A stretch of 64,000 bases of DNA, taken from NCBI GenBank assembly GCA_963724015.1, contig CAVRTM010000012.1:62001-126000 (forward strand). Direction: 5' to 3'. The notes beneath the pieces were generated by a model. That model worked only from the letters and a program-made list of their open reading frames with translations, did not search any database and was not told where the DNA came from. Numbering within the stretch: the stretch's first letter is position 1; each line of letters begins with the position of its first letter. Both the position numbers and the translations under genes were made by a program. Positions 26,689 through 34,993 of this stretch are shown here, in pieces. The stretch is from CAVRTM01 sp963724015. GTDB lineage: Bacteria > Actinomycetota > Actinomycetes > Actinomycetales > Dermatophilaceae.

Positions 26689-28174
26689 GGTCGGGCTCCC
26701 TGCGGGTCGGTGGGTGGTGGGCCGCCGACCGGGACGCCCCCGGCCGAGGACACCGGTACGACGTGCTGCCCGCCGGACGGCGCCGCCGCGTCCGGCGAGA
26801 CCCCGGTGGCCGCGGCGTCCGGGGTGTCCGGGGTGTCCGGGGTGTCCGGGTGTCCGCGCGGCCTCAGCGGCGTCAGCGGCGTCCGGGGCAGCGCCCGGTC
26901 CGGTCTGGCCGGTCGGGCCGGTCACCGGCAGGGTCAGGGCGACCTCGGTCCCGTCGTCCAGCCGGCGCAGCCGCGCGGTGCCGCCGTGGCGCCGCATCCG
27001 GCCGATGATCGACTCGCGGACGCCGAGCCGGTCGGTGGGCACGGCGTCGACGTCGAAGCCGGCCCCGTGGTCGCGGACGTACGCCTCGACGACCTCCGTG
27101 CCCGACCTCGACGTAGGCCGAGACCGGCGGCTCGGCGTGCCGCACGGCGTTGAGCAGCGCCTCCCGCAGCGCACGGACCAGCGCGGTGCCGCGCTCGTCC
27201 AGCGGCCGGTCGCCGGTGACGACGAGCTCGACGGGGATGCCGTGGAGGTCCTCCACCTCGTGCGCCACCTCGGTGACCGCGGCGGCGAGGCTCTCCTGGG
27301 AGCCGCGCGGGCCGGCGTACAGCCAGCCGCGCAGCTCACGCTCCTGGGCGCGGGCGAGGCGGGCCACCTCGGCGGGGTCGTCGGCCTTGCGCTGGATCAG
27401 GGCGAGCGTCTGCAGGACGGAGTCGTGCAGGTGCGCGGCGATGTCGGCCCGCTCGGTCTCGCGGACCCGTTCGGCCTGCTCGTCGCGGAAGGTGTGCCAG
27501 AGCCGGACGGCCCACGGCGCGGCGATCAGCACCGCCCCCGCGAGGACCGCGACCGCCGCGACGCCCACGTCCCACAGACCCGCCAGCCCCCGGCCCTGGG
27601 TGGCGAGGACGACGACGCCCACGGTGGCCAGCGCCACACCGAGCCCGAGCCGGACCAGGCCCTCACGCCGGGAGGCCCCGCCCCGGGCGAGCCAGCGGTC
27701 GCGCTCGGCGCCGTCGAGCTGGGACCAGGCGAGGACCGCGCCGATGGCCACGGCCAGCAGCGGGACGAGCACCCCGAGGCGCAGGTTGAGCCCGGACTGC
27801 TGGGCGAACAGCGCCACGCCCAGGACCACCAGGCCGGCGCCGATCCCGAGCTGGCGCAGGGTCTCGCGGGACACCCGGCGGCCGCCGGGCACCAGCACCG
27901 TGGCACCCTCCGCCGCGCTCACCGCCGGACGCAGCTCCGGCACGGCCAGCGTCTGCGGCGTGAGTGCCCACAGGAACAGGTAGGCCGCGATGCCGGCGCC
28001 CCCGAGGAAGGTGGCGCCGACGAACGCCAGCCGCACGTGCCACACCTGCTGGGAGAGGTGGTCGGCCAGGCCGGCGCACACGCCGCCCACGACCCGTCCC
28101 TCGACGGGCCGCCGCAGCCGTGGCTGCTCCGGCTCCTCCGCGGCGCGCGAGGGCGGGACGTATGGCGTCTGCAC
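26685..28174 (-). CDS. PspC-domain sensor histidine kinase (LiaS-like; two frameshifts)
   Basis: Membrane sensor kinase of about 496 residues. An N-terminal PspC domain (RRPVEGRVVGGVCAGLADHL), about five membrane helices, and a HisKA_3 domain with the phosphoacceptor in AHLHDSVLQTLALIQ. After a +1 shift at CCC 27101-27103, the ATP-binding part continues with VEAYVRDHGAGFDVDAVP and RMRRHGGTARL. A second +1 in the 9-nt repeats near 26847-26862 restores a Pro/Asp-rich tail (DTPDTPDTPD) ending in a TGA that overlaps the response regulator GTG. GTG 28174 is the start. It likely senses envelope stress together with the divergent PspC/toastrack protein. Confidence 0.87.
26819..26855. repeat. 9-nt tandem repeats in kinase C terminus
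   Basis: About four copies of ccggggtgt on the plus strand (encoding DTP units on the minus strand). One copy is irregular in length, coinciding with the frame change. Confidence 0.7.
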
Positions 28175-28224
28175 GCACCCATCCTCGCCCACGAACGGCC
28201 CCCGACCCAGCACCGCAGCCGCAC

Positions 28225-28254
28225 CTCAGGGGAGTCTCAGGGTCGGCTCAGGGT
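28225..28254. promoter_or_regulatory. Three 11-bp direct repeats between divergent LiaS- and LiaF-like genes
   Basis: CTCAGGGG, CTCAGGGT and CTCAGGGT start at 28225, 28236 and 28247, exactly 11 bp apart on one DNA face, in the 125-nt gap between the two divergent genes. They are a good candidate binding array for the neighbouring LuxR-type response regulator. Confidence 0.65.
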
Positions 28255-28299
28255 CGACCCTCATGGCGCAGGCCCGGCCGGCAGACCACGATCGGGACC

Positions 28300-29586
28300 A
28301 TGACATCACCGACCTCCGAGGGGCAGCACTCGGGCCTCGACTCGTTCTTCTCCGCCGTCCGCGGCATCGGCATCCATCGGCGCACCGACACCAAGTGGCT
28401 CGGCGGCGTCTGCTCGGGCCTCGCGGACCGGCTGCGCATCGACCCCGTGGTCGTGCGGGCCGGCCTGGTCGTCCTCATCCTCTTCGGCGGCTTCGGCGTC
28501 GCCGCCTACCTGGTCGCCTGGGCACTGCTGCCGGACCAGCAGGACCGGATCCCCGCGGAGCGCGCCCTGCGCGAGGGCGACGCGGGATCGATCGTGCTGC
28601 TCGTCGTCGCCGGGATCGCCCTGGTCAGCGGCTTCCCGTGGTGGTTCGGCGGCCACGGCGGGGCGTGGGGCTTCCCGTGGGGCCTGCTCGTGATCGGCGC
28701 CGTGGTGTGGTTCGTCGTGCACCGCTCGCGCGGCCGGTCGGTCCTGCACCCACCCTCGCAGCCGGTGCCGCCGGCTGCCCAGACCCCGGCCGGCCCCGGG
28801 GAGGCGGCGCACGCGCCGGCCGGGCACGAGCAGGCCTCTGCCTGGGACGAGGAGGTGGGCCAGCGGGCCGGCGCCTGGGGCCCGCAGGTCGGCGAACGCG
28901 CCGGGGCGCGGGGCCGGCAGGTCGGCCAGCCGGCCGCCGTGCGCCGCCGGGAGCGGCGTCCCTCCGGTGGGCTCCTCATGACCCTCGTCGGGATCGGGCT
29001 GGCGATGGTCGCGTACGGCGGCACGCTGTGGCTGGGCGACACGCTGGGCTTCTCCGGGGACCACCACGTGGTCGCCCTCGCCGGCGCGCTGGCCGCACTC
29101 GGACTGCTGGTGCTCGGCCTGGGCGTGGCCGGCTGGCGAGCCGGCTTCCTCGGTTTCCTCGCGGTGTGCACGGCCGTCGGCACGCTCGCGGCCGGCGCCG
29201 CCCCTGACGGCCTGCGGATGAACGGGCGCATGGGCGACGCCACCTGGACGCCCACCGTGAGCGACCTCGGCCAGGGGCGCAGCTACACCGTCGGCATCGG
29301 CAACGGCCGGCTCGACCTGCGCGGCCTGCCGGACGCCGTCCCCGGCCACCCCACGATCCCGGCGCACGTCGGGATCGGCCAGCTGACCGTCCTCGTCCCC
29401 CGCGGCCTGACCGTGGCCCTGGACGGACACGTGGGAGCGGGCGAGATCAGCGTCCAGGACGCCACCGGCACCCACGCGCGCAACGGCACGGACGTGCAGC
29501 AGAACGCGACGGTCGGCTCGGCGCCGGCTGACGTCACCCTCGACGCCAACGTCGGCATCGGCCAGATCACCGTGGTGAAGGAGTAG
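28300..29586 (+). CDS. PspC-domain membrane protein with LiaF-like (toastrack) C terminus
   Basis: A 428-residue membrane protein. An N-terminal PspC domain (RRTDTKWLGGVCSGLADRLRIDPVVVRAGLVVL) is followed by about two helices, a Pro/Ala/Gln-rich linker with AGAWGPQVGERAGARGRQVGQ repeats, four more helices, and a C-terminal DUF4097/LiaF-type beta domain (YTVGIGNGRLDLRGLP, HVGIGQLTVLVPRGLTVALDGHVGAGEI, NVGIGQITVV). In LiaFSR systems LiaF restrains the kinase. The divergent kinase and response regulator make this an actinobacterial version of that module. ATG 28300. Intact; followed 4 nt later by the next gene. Confidence 0.87.
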   Translation: MTSPTSEGQHSGLDSFFSAVRGIGIHRRTDTKWLGGVCSGLADRLRIDPVVVRAGLVVLILFGGFGVAAYLVAWALLPDQQDRIPAERALREGDAGSIVLLVVAGIALVSGFPWWFGGHGGAWGFPWGLLVIGAVVWFVVHRSRGRSVLHPPSQPVPPAAQTPAGPGEAAHAPAGHEQASAWDEEVGQRAGAWGPQVGERAGARGRQVGQPAAVRRRERRPSGGLLMTLVGIGLAMVAYGGTLWLGDTLGFSGDHHVVALAGALAALGLLVLGLGVAGWRAGFLGFLAVCTAVGTLAAGAAPDGLRMNGRMGDATWTPTVSDLGQGRSYTVGIGNGRLDLRGLPDAVPGHPTIPAHVGIGQLTVLVPRGLTVALDGHVGAGEISVQDATGTHARNGTDVQQNATVGSAPADVTLDANVGIGQITVVKE

Positions 29587-29590
29587 GACC

Positions 29591-30047
29591 ATGAGCGACC
29601 AGCACAGCAACGACAGCAGCCGCACGGACCCGACCCGAGCTCTCGAGGTGGACCCGCCTGCGGGCGCGCCCTCCGGACCGGAGACCGCACCGGCTCGCAC
29701 CGGTCGCACCGGTCGCAGCTGGCGCACCTGGCGGACCGGCCGCATCGGGTGCCACCACCTGGGTCACGCCTCCTCAGGACGCGCCGCAGGACGTCCCTCC
29801 CCCCGCACCGTCGGGCGCCCCCGTGTCGTCGGCCGGCGCCGTCGCGACGGCGCCCAGGGCGCGGGGGCCGCACGCCGCATCGATGGTCCTCGGCCTGCTC
29901 TGCCTCCTCGTCGCCGGGCTGGCCATCGCCCGCGAGGTCAACGGCTTCCGGGTGGACTGGGCGGTGTTCGGGCCCGGCGCCATCGTCGGCATCGGCGTGC
30001 TGGTCCTGGCCCTGGGCGTCCTCGGGCTCGCTCGCCGCGAGCGCTGA
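29591..30047 (+). CDS. Small membrane protein following the LiaF-like gene (frameshifted)
   Basis: About 151 residues. A long polar, Thr/Pro/Arg-rich N-terminal half (residues 1-85) leads into two membrane helices (SMVLGLLCLLVAGLAIAREV and GAIVGIGVLVLALGVLGLARR). The halves join by removing one G of GGG 29747-29749, giving GRIGATTWVTPPQDAPQDVPPP at the junction. ATG 29591 has AAGGAG eight bases upstream and follows the LiaF-like stop by four nt, so they form one operon. Probably an accessory membrane component of the stress module; function unknown. Confidence 0.68.
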
Positions 30048-30062
30048 GCCCGGCCAGGACGG

Positions 30063-30863
30063 TCAGGGACCCTCGTCGGCATGGCCGGGCAGCAGCGACA
30101 GCGACGCGAGCACGGCGCGCCAGCCGGGCGTGAGGGGCAGCGCCGCCAGCCCGGCCGGCCGCACCCAGCGGGCGTCGGCCGTGGTCCCTCCCACGTCGTG
30201 CACGACCGGCTCGGTGGGGGCGGAGCAGGTCGCGCGGTAGATGATGCGGACCGCGTGGAAGTCCTCGACCCGGCCCCCCGGCGCCCGCCCGACCCAGTGC
30301 GAGGTCTGCACCAGGGCCAGCTCGGTCACCGTGACCCTCTGTCCGCTCTCCTCCCAGCACTCCCGCACGACCGCGTCGAGGGGGTCCTCACCCGGGTCGA
30401 TCCCGCCCCCGGGCAGGCCCCACTGGCCCGGCGCGTTGGTCTGGTCCGACAGCTCGGTGACCAGCACCCCCTGGGCGCTGGAGACGACCGCGTAGGCGGC
30501 GACCCGCTGGTAGGGCTGCGGCTCCTCCCCCGGGCCCAGCACCAGGCCCTCGTCGCGGCGGGCGGCGCCGCCGGCCCGGACGTCCCGGCCGGGCTCGACG
30601 CCTCGGCCGGCCCCGGCGCCCGGGCCGGGTTCGGCGCCCACGCCCGGCTCAACCTGGCGGCGGACGTCGTAGCGCACGGTCAGGACGTGCTCGTCGCCGG
30701 TCACGCTCTCGATGGCCAGGGCTCGCTCGACCGCCCAGCCGCGGGCGGCGAGCACGTCGGCCGGGTCCTCGCCGTGGCCGAGGACGGCCTCGACCACGGG
30801 CTCCTGCCCGCGCTCGTGGCCGACCAGGACGATCCGGGGAGCCGCCTGCCGTGGAGCGCTCAC
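30063..30863 (-). CDS. NUDIX hydrolase with extra N-terminal domain
   Basis: A 266-residue protein. The C-terminal part is a NUDIX domain with an intact box, GGGIDPGEDPLDAVVRECWEESG (Gx5Ex7REUxEExGU pattern), so it should hydrolyse a nucleoside diphosphate linked to another moiety. The N-terminal 120 residues (IVLVGHERGQEPVVEAVLGHGEDPADVLAARGW) are not part of the NUDIX fold and lead into a Gly/Pro/Ala-rich linker. GTG 30863 overlaps the stop of the GT4 gene (GTGA), so the two are coupled, suggesting a role connected to nucleotide sugars; that is inference. Intact. Confidence 0.85.
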   Translation of the reverse strand: MSAPRQAAPRIVLVGHERGQEPVVEAVLGHGEDPADVLAARGWAVERALAIESVTGDEHVLTVRYDVRRQVEPGVGAEPGPGAGAGRGVEPGRDVRAGGAARRDEGLVLGPGEEPQPYQRVAAYAVVSSAQGVLVTELSDQTNAPGQWGLPGGGIDPGEDPLDAVVRECWEESGQRVTVTELALVQTSHWVGRAPGGRVEDFHAVRIIYRATCSAPTEPVVHDVGGTTADARWVRPAGLAALPLTPGWRAVLASLSLLPGHADEGP

Positions 30864-32002
30864 CGCACACCCGCCAGGGACCGGGCACGCTCGTACTCGC
30901 CCTCGGCACCGGCCACGACGTGCTCCCACGACTGCTCCGGCGGGTGGTCCCGGTTGTGGGCGGCCATCGCGGCCCGCAGGTCCGCGTCCGTGACCAGTCG
31001 GGCCACCGCCCGCGCCATCGCCTCGTCGTCGGCGGCGAGGTACCCGTTGACCCCGTCCTGCACGAACTCCTCGATGCCACTGCCGGCCCGGCCGACGACC
31101 GGGAGTCCGGCCGTCCGCGCCTCCAGTGCGGCGATGCCGAAGGACTCGAGCCGGCCGGGGGCGATGTACATGTCCGCGGCGGCGTACCGGCCGGGCAGCT
31201 CCTGGCGGGCGACCCGGCCCGGGAGGGCGACCACGCTCCCCAGACCGTTCCGGGCGACGTACCGCTCCAGTCGGCCGCGCTGCGGCCCCTCACCGAGCAC
31301 GTCCAGGTGCAGCGGTACGGCGGCGCCGGCCAGCTCACGCACGCGGCGCACCACCCGCAGCAGCTGCAGCGGCCGCTTGCGGCCGGCCAGGCGCATGGCC
31401 GACACCATCTGGATGCCGTCGTCGGCGCGCCGCGCGGGAGCACCCGTCGGGGCGGCCCAGCGGGCCACGTCGATGCCGTTGGGCAGCACGCGCACCTGCC
31501 CGGCCGGGCCGATGATGCGCTGCAGCGGGGCCGCCGCGACCCGGGAGACCGCGTTCATGGCCACGCCCCGCTCGGCCCAGCGGCCGACGTACCCGGCCAC
31601 CCGCAGCGCGGGCTCGAGCGCTCCGAGCATGCAGTGCCAGGTCATGGTCGTCGGCAGCCCCATGGCCGTCGTGACCCGGGCGGCGTCCACGGCGAACGGG
31701 CTGACCACCCCCATGTGCACGTGCGCGACGTCGTACCCGCCGTGCAGGAGGCGCCGGCGCAGCTCGGGCGGGGCGAGCGGGTTGACCGGCAGCTCGAACG
31801 GCAGCCGTAGCGCCAGCCGGTGGACGGGCACCCCGTCGACCCGGTCCACGACGCCGGCGCGCTGGCCCTGCGGGCCCGGCGTCGCGGTGAAGACGCTGAC
31901 CTCGTGACCGCGCTGTTGCAGCCGGGCCGCCAGGTCGTGCACCTGGACCTCGATACCGCCGAGGCGCGGCAGATAACAGTCCGACAGCAGAGCCACCTTC
32001 AC
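30860..32002 (-). CDS. Glycosyltransferase family 4
   Basis: A 380-residue GT-B retaining glycosyltransferase. The N-terminal acceptor domain starts with VALLSDCYLPRLGGIEVQVHDLAARL. The C-terminal nucleotide-sugar domain contains RVLPNGIDVARW, AMRLAGRKRPLQLLRVV, and the EX7E motif PGRLESFGIAALEARTAGLPVV. The sequence resembles GDP-mannose or UDP-sugar dependent lipid mannosyl/glycosyltransferases; the acceptor is unknown. GTG 32002 is chosen for its GAGGG site. It is divergent from a PIG-L deacetylase gene 35 nt away, hinting at a shared pathway. Intact. Confidence 0.88.
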   Translation of the reverse strand: MKVALLSDCYLPRLGGIEVQVHDLAARLQQRGHEVSVFTATPGPQGQRAGVVDRVDGVPVHRLALRLPFELPVNPLAPPELRRRLLHGGYDVAHVHMGVVSPFAVDAARVTTAMGLPTTMTWHCMLGALEPALRVAGYVGRWAERGVAMNAVSRVAAAPLQRIIGPAGQVRVLPNGIDVARWAAPTGAPARRADDGIQMVSAMRLAGRKRPLQLLRVVRRVRELAGAAVPLHLDVLGEGPQRGRLERYVARNGLGSVVALPGRVARQELPGRYAAADMYIAPGRLESFGIAALEARTAGLPVVGRAGSGIEEFVQDGVNGYLAADDEAMARAVARLVTDADLRAAMAAHNRDHPPEQSWEHVVAGAEGEYERARSLAGVR

Positions 32003-32023
32003 GACGCACACCCTCGCATGAGA

Positions 32024-32029
32024 CAGGAT
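32024..32029 (+). promoter_or_regulatory. -10-like element, leaderless candidate for PIG-L deacetylase
   Basis: CAGGAT, seven bases, then ATG 32037, the same spacing as other leaderless genes here. It supports 32037 over the in-frame ATG at 32028, which overlaps the hexamer. Confidence 0.4.
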
Positions 32030-32036
32030 GGATCCG

Positions 32037-32858
32037 ATGCCCCGCACCCTGCTGGCCTTCCACGCCCACCCCGACGACGAGGCGCTGCTCACCTCGGGGA
32101 CGCTCGCGCGCGCCGCCGCGGAGGGACACCGCGTCGTCGTCGTGGTCGCCACCGACGGCGACGAGGGCCTGGCATCCCAGGAATTCACTTCGGACGGGCG
32201 CCTTGGTGAGCGACGATGGCAGGAGCTGCGCGAGAGCGCCCGAGCCCTGGGGGTGGAGCGCGTGGAACACCTCGGCTACGCCGACAGCGGCCTCGGGCCG
32301 CAGACACTGCCCGACCCGCCGGGCCGGGTCCGGTTCGTGCGGGCCGATGTCGAGGAGGCCGCGGAGCGCCTGGCGACCATCCTGCGCGAGGAACGCGCCG
32401 ATGTCCTGCTGACCTACGACCGCAACGGCGGCTACGGCCACCGCGACCACGTCAAGGTGCACGAGGTCGGCGCCCGGGCCGCCGCGCTGGCGCGCACCCC
32501 CCGGGTCCTGCAGGCGACCGTGCCCCGCGACGCCATCTGCCGGGCGATCGCGCTCGTCGGCCGGTTCTACTCCTTCCCGCCGTCGTTCGACCCCGCCTCG
32601 TTCCAGCGCGCGTACAGCCCGCGTGCGGAGATCACGCACCGCATCGGGGTCCGCCGCTACGCCGGTGCCAAGCGGGCGTCGATGCGCGCCCACGCCTCCC
32701 AGGCCACCGCCGACGGCGGCGCCGACCGCACCCTGGCGGCCTTCCTGCGCATCCCCCGCCCGCTGTTCGACCTCGTCTTCGGCCGCGAGTGGTACGTCGA
32801 CCCGGCGCACCCCCCGGGCGCGTCCGTCTCCCGCGACGTCTTCGCGGGCCTGGCATGA
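32037..32858 (+). CDS. PIG-L (LmbE) family deacetylase
   Basis: Zn-dependent N-deacetylase, 273 residues. The motif LAFHAHPDDEALLTSGTLARA and the distal metal ligands in GGYGHRDHVKVHEVGARAA are intact, together with VVVVVATDGDEGLA. This is the second PIG-L gene of the window and differs clearly from the one at 22026. Flanked by a divergent GT4 gene and followed (ATGA overlap) by a flippase-like membrane protein, it may deacetylate an amino-sugar on a lipid carrier; this is inference from context. Intact. Confidence 0.86.
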   Translation: MPRTLLAFHAHPDDEALLTSGTLARAAAEGHRVVVVVATDGDEGLASQEFTSDGRLGERRWQELRESARALGVERVEHLGYADSGLGPQTLPDPPGRVRFVRADVEEAAERLATILREERADVLLTYDRNGGYGHRDHVKVHEVGARAAALARTPRVLQATVPRDAICRAIALVGRFYSFPPSFDPASFQRAYSPRAEITHRIGVRRYAGAKRASMRAHASQATADGGADRTLAAFLRIPRPLFDLVFGREWYVDPAHPPGASVSRDVFAGLA

Positions 32859-34213
32859 GCGATGGGGGTGACCTGATGACGGCCAGCGACCGCTCGGACA
32901 GTCCGCAGGTCCCGCCCGGCTCGAGTGGTTCAGCCGGCTCGAGTGGTCCAGCCGGCTCGAGTGCTTCAGCCGGCTCCGGTGGTCCAGCCGGCTCCGGTGG
33001 TCCAGCCGGCGCGGCCGGCTCCCGGGGCCCGGACGAGCAGGCCGGCCCACCGGTCAGCTGGCGCCCGTCCGGGCGCCAGCTGCTGCAGGGTGTCGTCGGG
33101 CTGGCGCTGGCGGTGGCCCTGGTCGTGTGGGGCCTGCCGCACTTCGCCAAGACGTCTTGGCACGAGGTGTTCCAGGTGCTGCACCACGTCGGGTGGGGCG
33201 CGGCCGGCGGCATGCTGGCCCTGATGCTCGGCGGGCTGTGGCTCTACACGTTCACGCTGACCGGGTCGCTGCCCGGCCTCAGCCACGGCAGGGCGCTGAT
33301 CGTCAACGTCTGCGGCTCCTCGGTCGGCAACCTGCTGCCCGGTGGCGGCGCCGCCGGGGTCGCCGTGACGTACGCCCTGTGCCGCTCGTGGGGCTTCGGG
33401 CGGCGGGACATCTCCACCTCGGTGATCGTCAGCGGCGTCTGGAACATCCTGGCCCGGGTGGCGCTGCCGGTCGTCGGCGTCGGCGCCCTGCTGTTCGGCG
33501 CCGGCGGTCTGCCCAGGGCCGTGGTGCGCGGCGGGGTGGCGGGGGCCGTCGTGGCCGTGCTCCTGATGGCGCTGTTCGTGTCCGTCATCGTCTCGGAGCG
33601 TGCGGCCACCGTCGTCGGCCGGACCCTGGACCGGGTGCTGCGGCCCCTCTGGCGGCGGTCATGGGCCGGCCGCGAGCTGACCATCGACGAGCTCGTGCGC
33701 GACCTGAGGGCCCGGATCACCGACGTCGTGCGGCACGGCTGGATCAGCATGACGTTCGGGCTCGTCGGCCTGTTTGGCGTCTACTACGTGCTCTTCTGGT
33801 TCTGCCTGCACGCGGTCGGGGTCCACATGAGCTTCGGGCAGATCTTCGCCGCCTACGCCGTGGGGCGACTCCTGACGGCCGTGGGCGTGACCCCCGGCGG
33901 CGTGGGCGTGACCGAGTCCGGGACGGCGGCCGTGCTCGTGGCCTGGGGCGCCCCGCCCGCTGCCGCGCTCGCCGGGGTCGTGCTGTTCTCGGTCTACACG
34001 CACCTGATGGAGATCCCCCTCGGCGCGGTCGGCTGGCTCGCCTGGGGCCTCTCGCGCAAGCAGCCACCGCCGGACGCCACCCCTCGGCCCGGTCACCTGC
34101 CGGTCCCGCCCCCGGCCTCACCGGACCACGCGACGCCCTCGGCCGACCGAGCCACGCCCGCACCTCCTCAGCAGTCGCGCCCACCGGCGATGGGGACGCA
34201 CCCGCCCCGCTGA
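32855..34213 (+). CDS. UPF0104 / LPG synthase transmembrane-domain protein
   Basis: A 452-residue membrane protein. The N-terminal 65 residues are Gly/Ser/Ala/Pro low-complexity, encoded by an 18-nt tandem repeat. The rest has about eight helices matching the flippase domain of lysylphosphatidylglycerol synthase (UPF0104), including VNVCGSSVGNLLPGGGAAGVAVTYALCRSWG and VGVTPGGVGVTESGTAAVLVAWG. The cytosolic aminoacyltransferase domain of MprF is absent. The C-terminal 60 residues are Pro-rich. ATG 32855 overlaps the deacetylase stop. Probably moves or protects a lipid intermediate; unproven. Intact. Confidence 0.85.
   Translation: MSDGGDLMTASDRSDSPQVPPGSSGSAGSSGPAGSSASAGSGGPAGSGGPAGAAGSRGPDEQAGPPVSWRPSGRQLLQGVVGLALAVALVVWGLPHFAKTSWHEVFQVLHHVGWGAAGGMLALMLGGLWLYTFTLTGSLPGLSHGRALIVNVCGSSVGNLLPGGGAAGVAVTYALCRSWGFGRRDISTSVIVSGVWNILARVALPVVGVGALLFGAGGLPRAVVRGGVAGAVVAVLLMALFVSVIVSERAATVVGRTLDRVLRPLWRRSWAGRELTIDELVRDLRARITDVVRHGWISMTFGLVGLFGVYYVLFWFCLHAVGVHMSFGQIFAAYAVGRLLTAVGVTPGGVGVTESGTAAVLVAWGAPPAAALAGVVLFSVYTHLMEIPLGAVGWLAWGLSRKQPPPDATPRPGHLPVPPPASPDHATPSADRATPAPPQQSRPPAMGTHPPR
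32918..33007. repeat. 18-nt tandem repeat, five copies
   Basis: Five in-frame copies of ggctcgagtggttcagcc-like units (GSSGSA, GSSGPA, GSSASA, GSGGPA, GSGGPA) in the linker of the flippase-like protein. Confidence 0.85.
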
Positions 34214-34264
34214 GCGGTCCGGCCGGCCCGCAACAGCGGGTCCAGCCGAGCCTGGGTGCCGCGG

Positions 34265-34993
34265 TCAGCCGGCGAGCCGGCGGACCTGCCGCAACCGCGC
34301 CTGGTCGGCGACGGAGTCGTCGACCTCCGCGGGCTCGAACTCGCGCCCGGTGGCACGTCGTACGGCCAGCGCGATCAGGGCGTCGGCGAAGGTGGGGTTG
34401 GCCGGCAGGATCGGCCCGTGCAGGTAGGAGCCGAACACCGAGCCGGTGACGGCGCCCTCGGTCTTGTCGTTGCCGTTGTTGCCCAGCCCGGAGCGGACCG
34501 TGCCGAACGGCTGCTGTCCCTCGCCGAGCAACGTGGAGCCCGAGTGGTTCTCGTAGCCGACGACGTCGCCGTACGCGGTGTCGAGGACGACCGGGCCGAT
34601 CATCCGCTTGGCGTTGCCCTGGGTGGTGACGTCCAGGATGCCGAGGCCGGGCAGGCGCCGGCCCTCGACGGTGACGAAGGCGTTGCCGAACAGCTGGTAC
34701 ATGCCGCAGATCATCAGCATCGGTGCGCCGTCGGCGGCCAGGTCCTTCAGGAGCGCGTCGGCGTTGCGGGCCAGGTCGTCCTCGACCCGGGCCTGGCCGC
34801 TGTCCTGGCCGCCGCCGCCCACGAGCAGGTGGGCGTCCTCGGGCAGGTCCTCGCCGGGGTGGTGCGGCGCGACGACCGCCTCGTAGCCGTGCCAGCGCAA
34901 CCGGGACGCCAGGCAGCGGGTGTTGCCGAGGTCCCCGTAGATGCTCATCTCGCGCGGGTAGAGGTGGACGACGTTGATCCGGCCCTTGCTCAC
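34265..34993 (-). CDS. gatD: Lipid II isoglutaminyl synthase, glutamine amidotransferase subunit
   Basis: Class I glutamine amidotransferase, 242 residues, CobB/CobQ-like. It supplies ammonia to MurT for amidation of D-Glu in lipid II. The nucleophile Cys is at about residue 96 in MLMICGMYQLFG, the catalytic His in SYLHGPILPANP, and GYENHSGSTLL is a family hallmark. It follows murT with a 4-nt ATGA overlap (34990-34993), the standard arrangement for this heterodimer. Intact. Confidence 0.94.
   Translation of the reverse strand: MSKGRINVVHLYPREMSIYGDLGNTRCLASRLRWHGYEAVVAPHHPGEDLPEDAHLLVGGGGQDSGQARVEDDLARNADALLKDLAADGAPMLMICGMYQLFGNAFVTVEGRRLPGLGILDVTTQGNAKRMIGPVVLDTAYGDVVGYENHSGSTLLGEGQQPFGTVRSGLGNNGNDKTEGAVTGSVFGSYLHGPILPANPTFADALIALAVRRATGREFEPAEVDDSVADQARLRQVRRLAG

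Noticed and set aside
26020..27339. Natural kinase-response regulator fusion in a single frame
   Set aside because: The linking stretch is Arg/Gly/His-rich nonsense. A one-base correction restores a DTP-repeat tail with a stop overlapping the regulator start, the usual coupled arrangement.
32918..33007. CRISPR-like array
   Set aside because: The repeats are contiguous with no spacers and are in frame inside a coding sequence.
32900..33050. Minus-strand repeat protein (LDHRSRLDHRSR units) opposite the flippase-like gene
   Set aside because: It is the reverse complement of the GSSGSA-coding tandem repeat, with no start signal or conserved domain.
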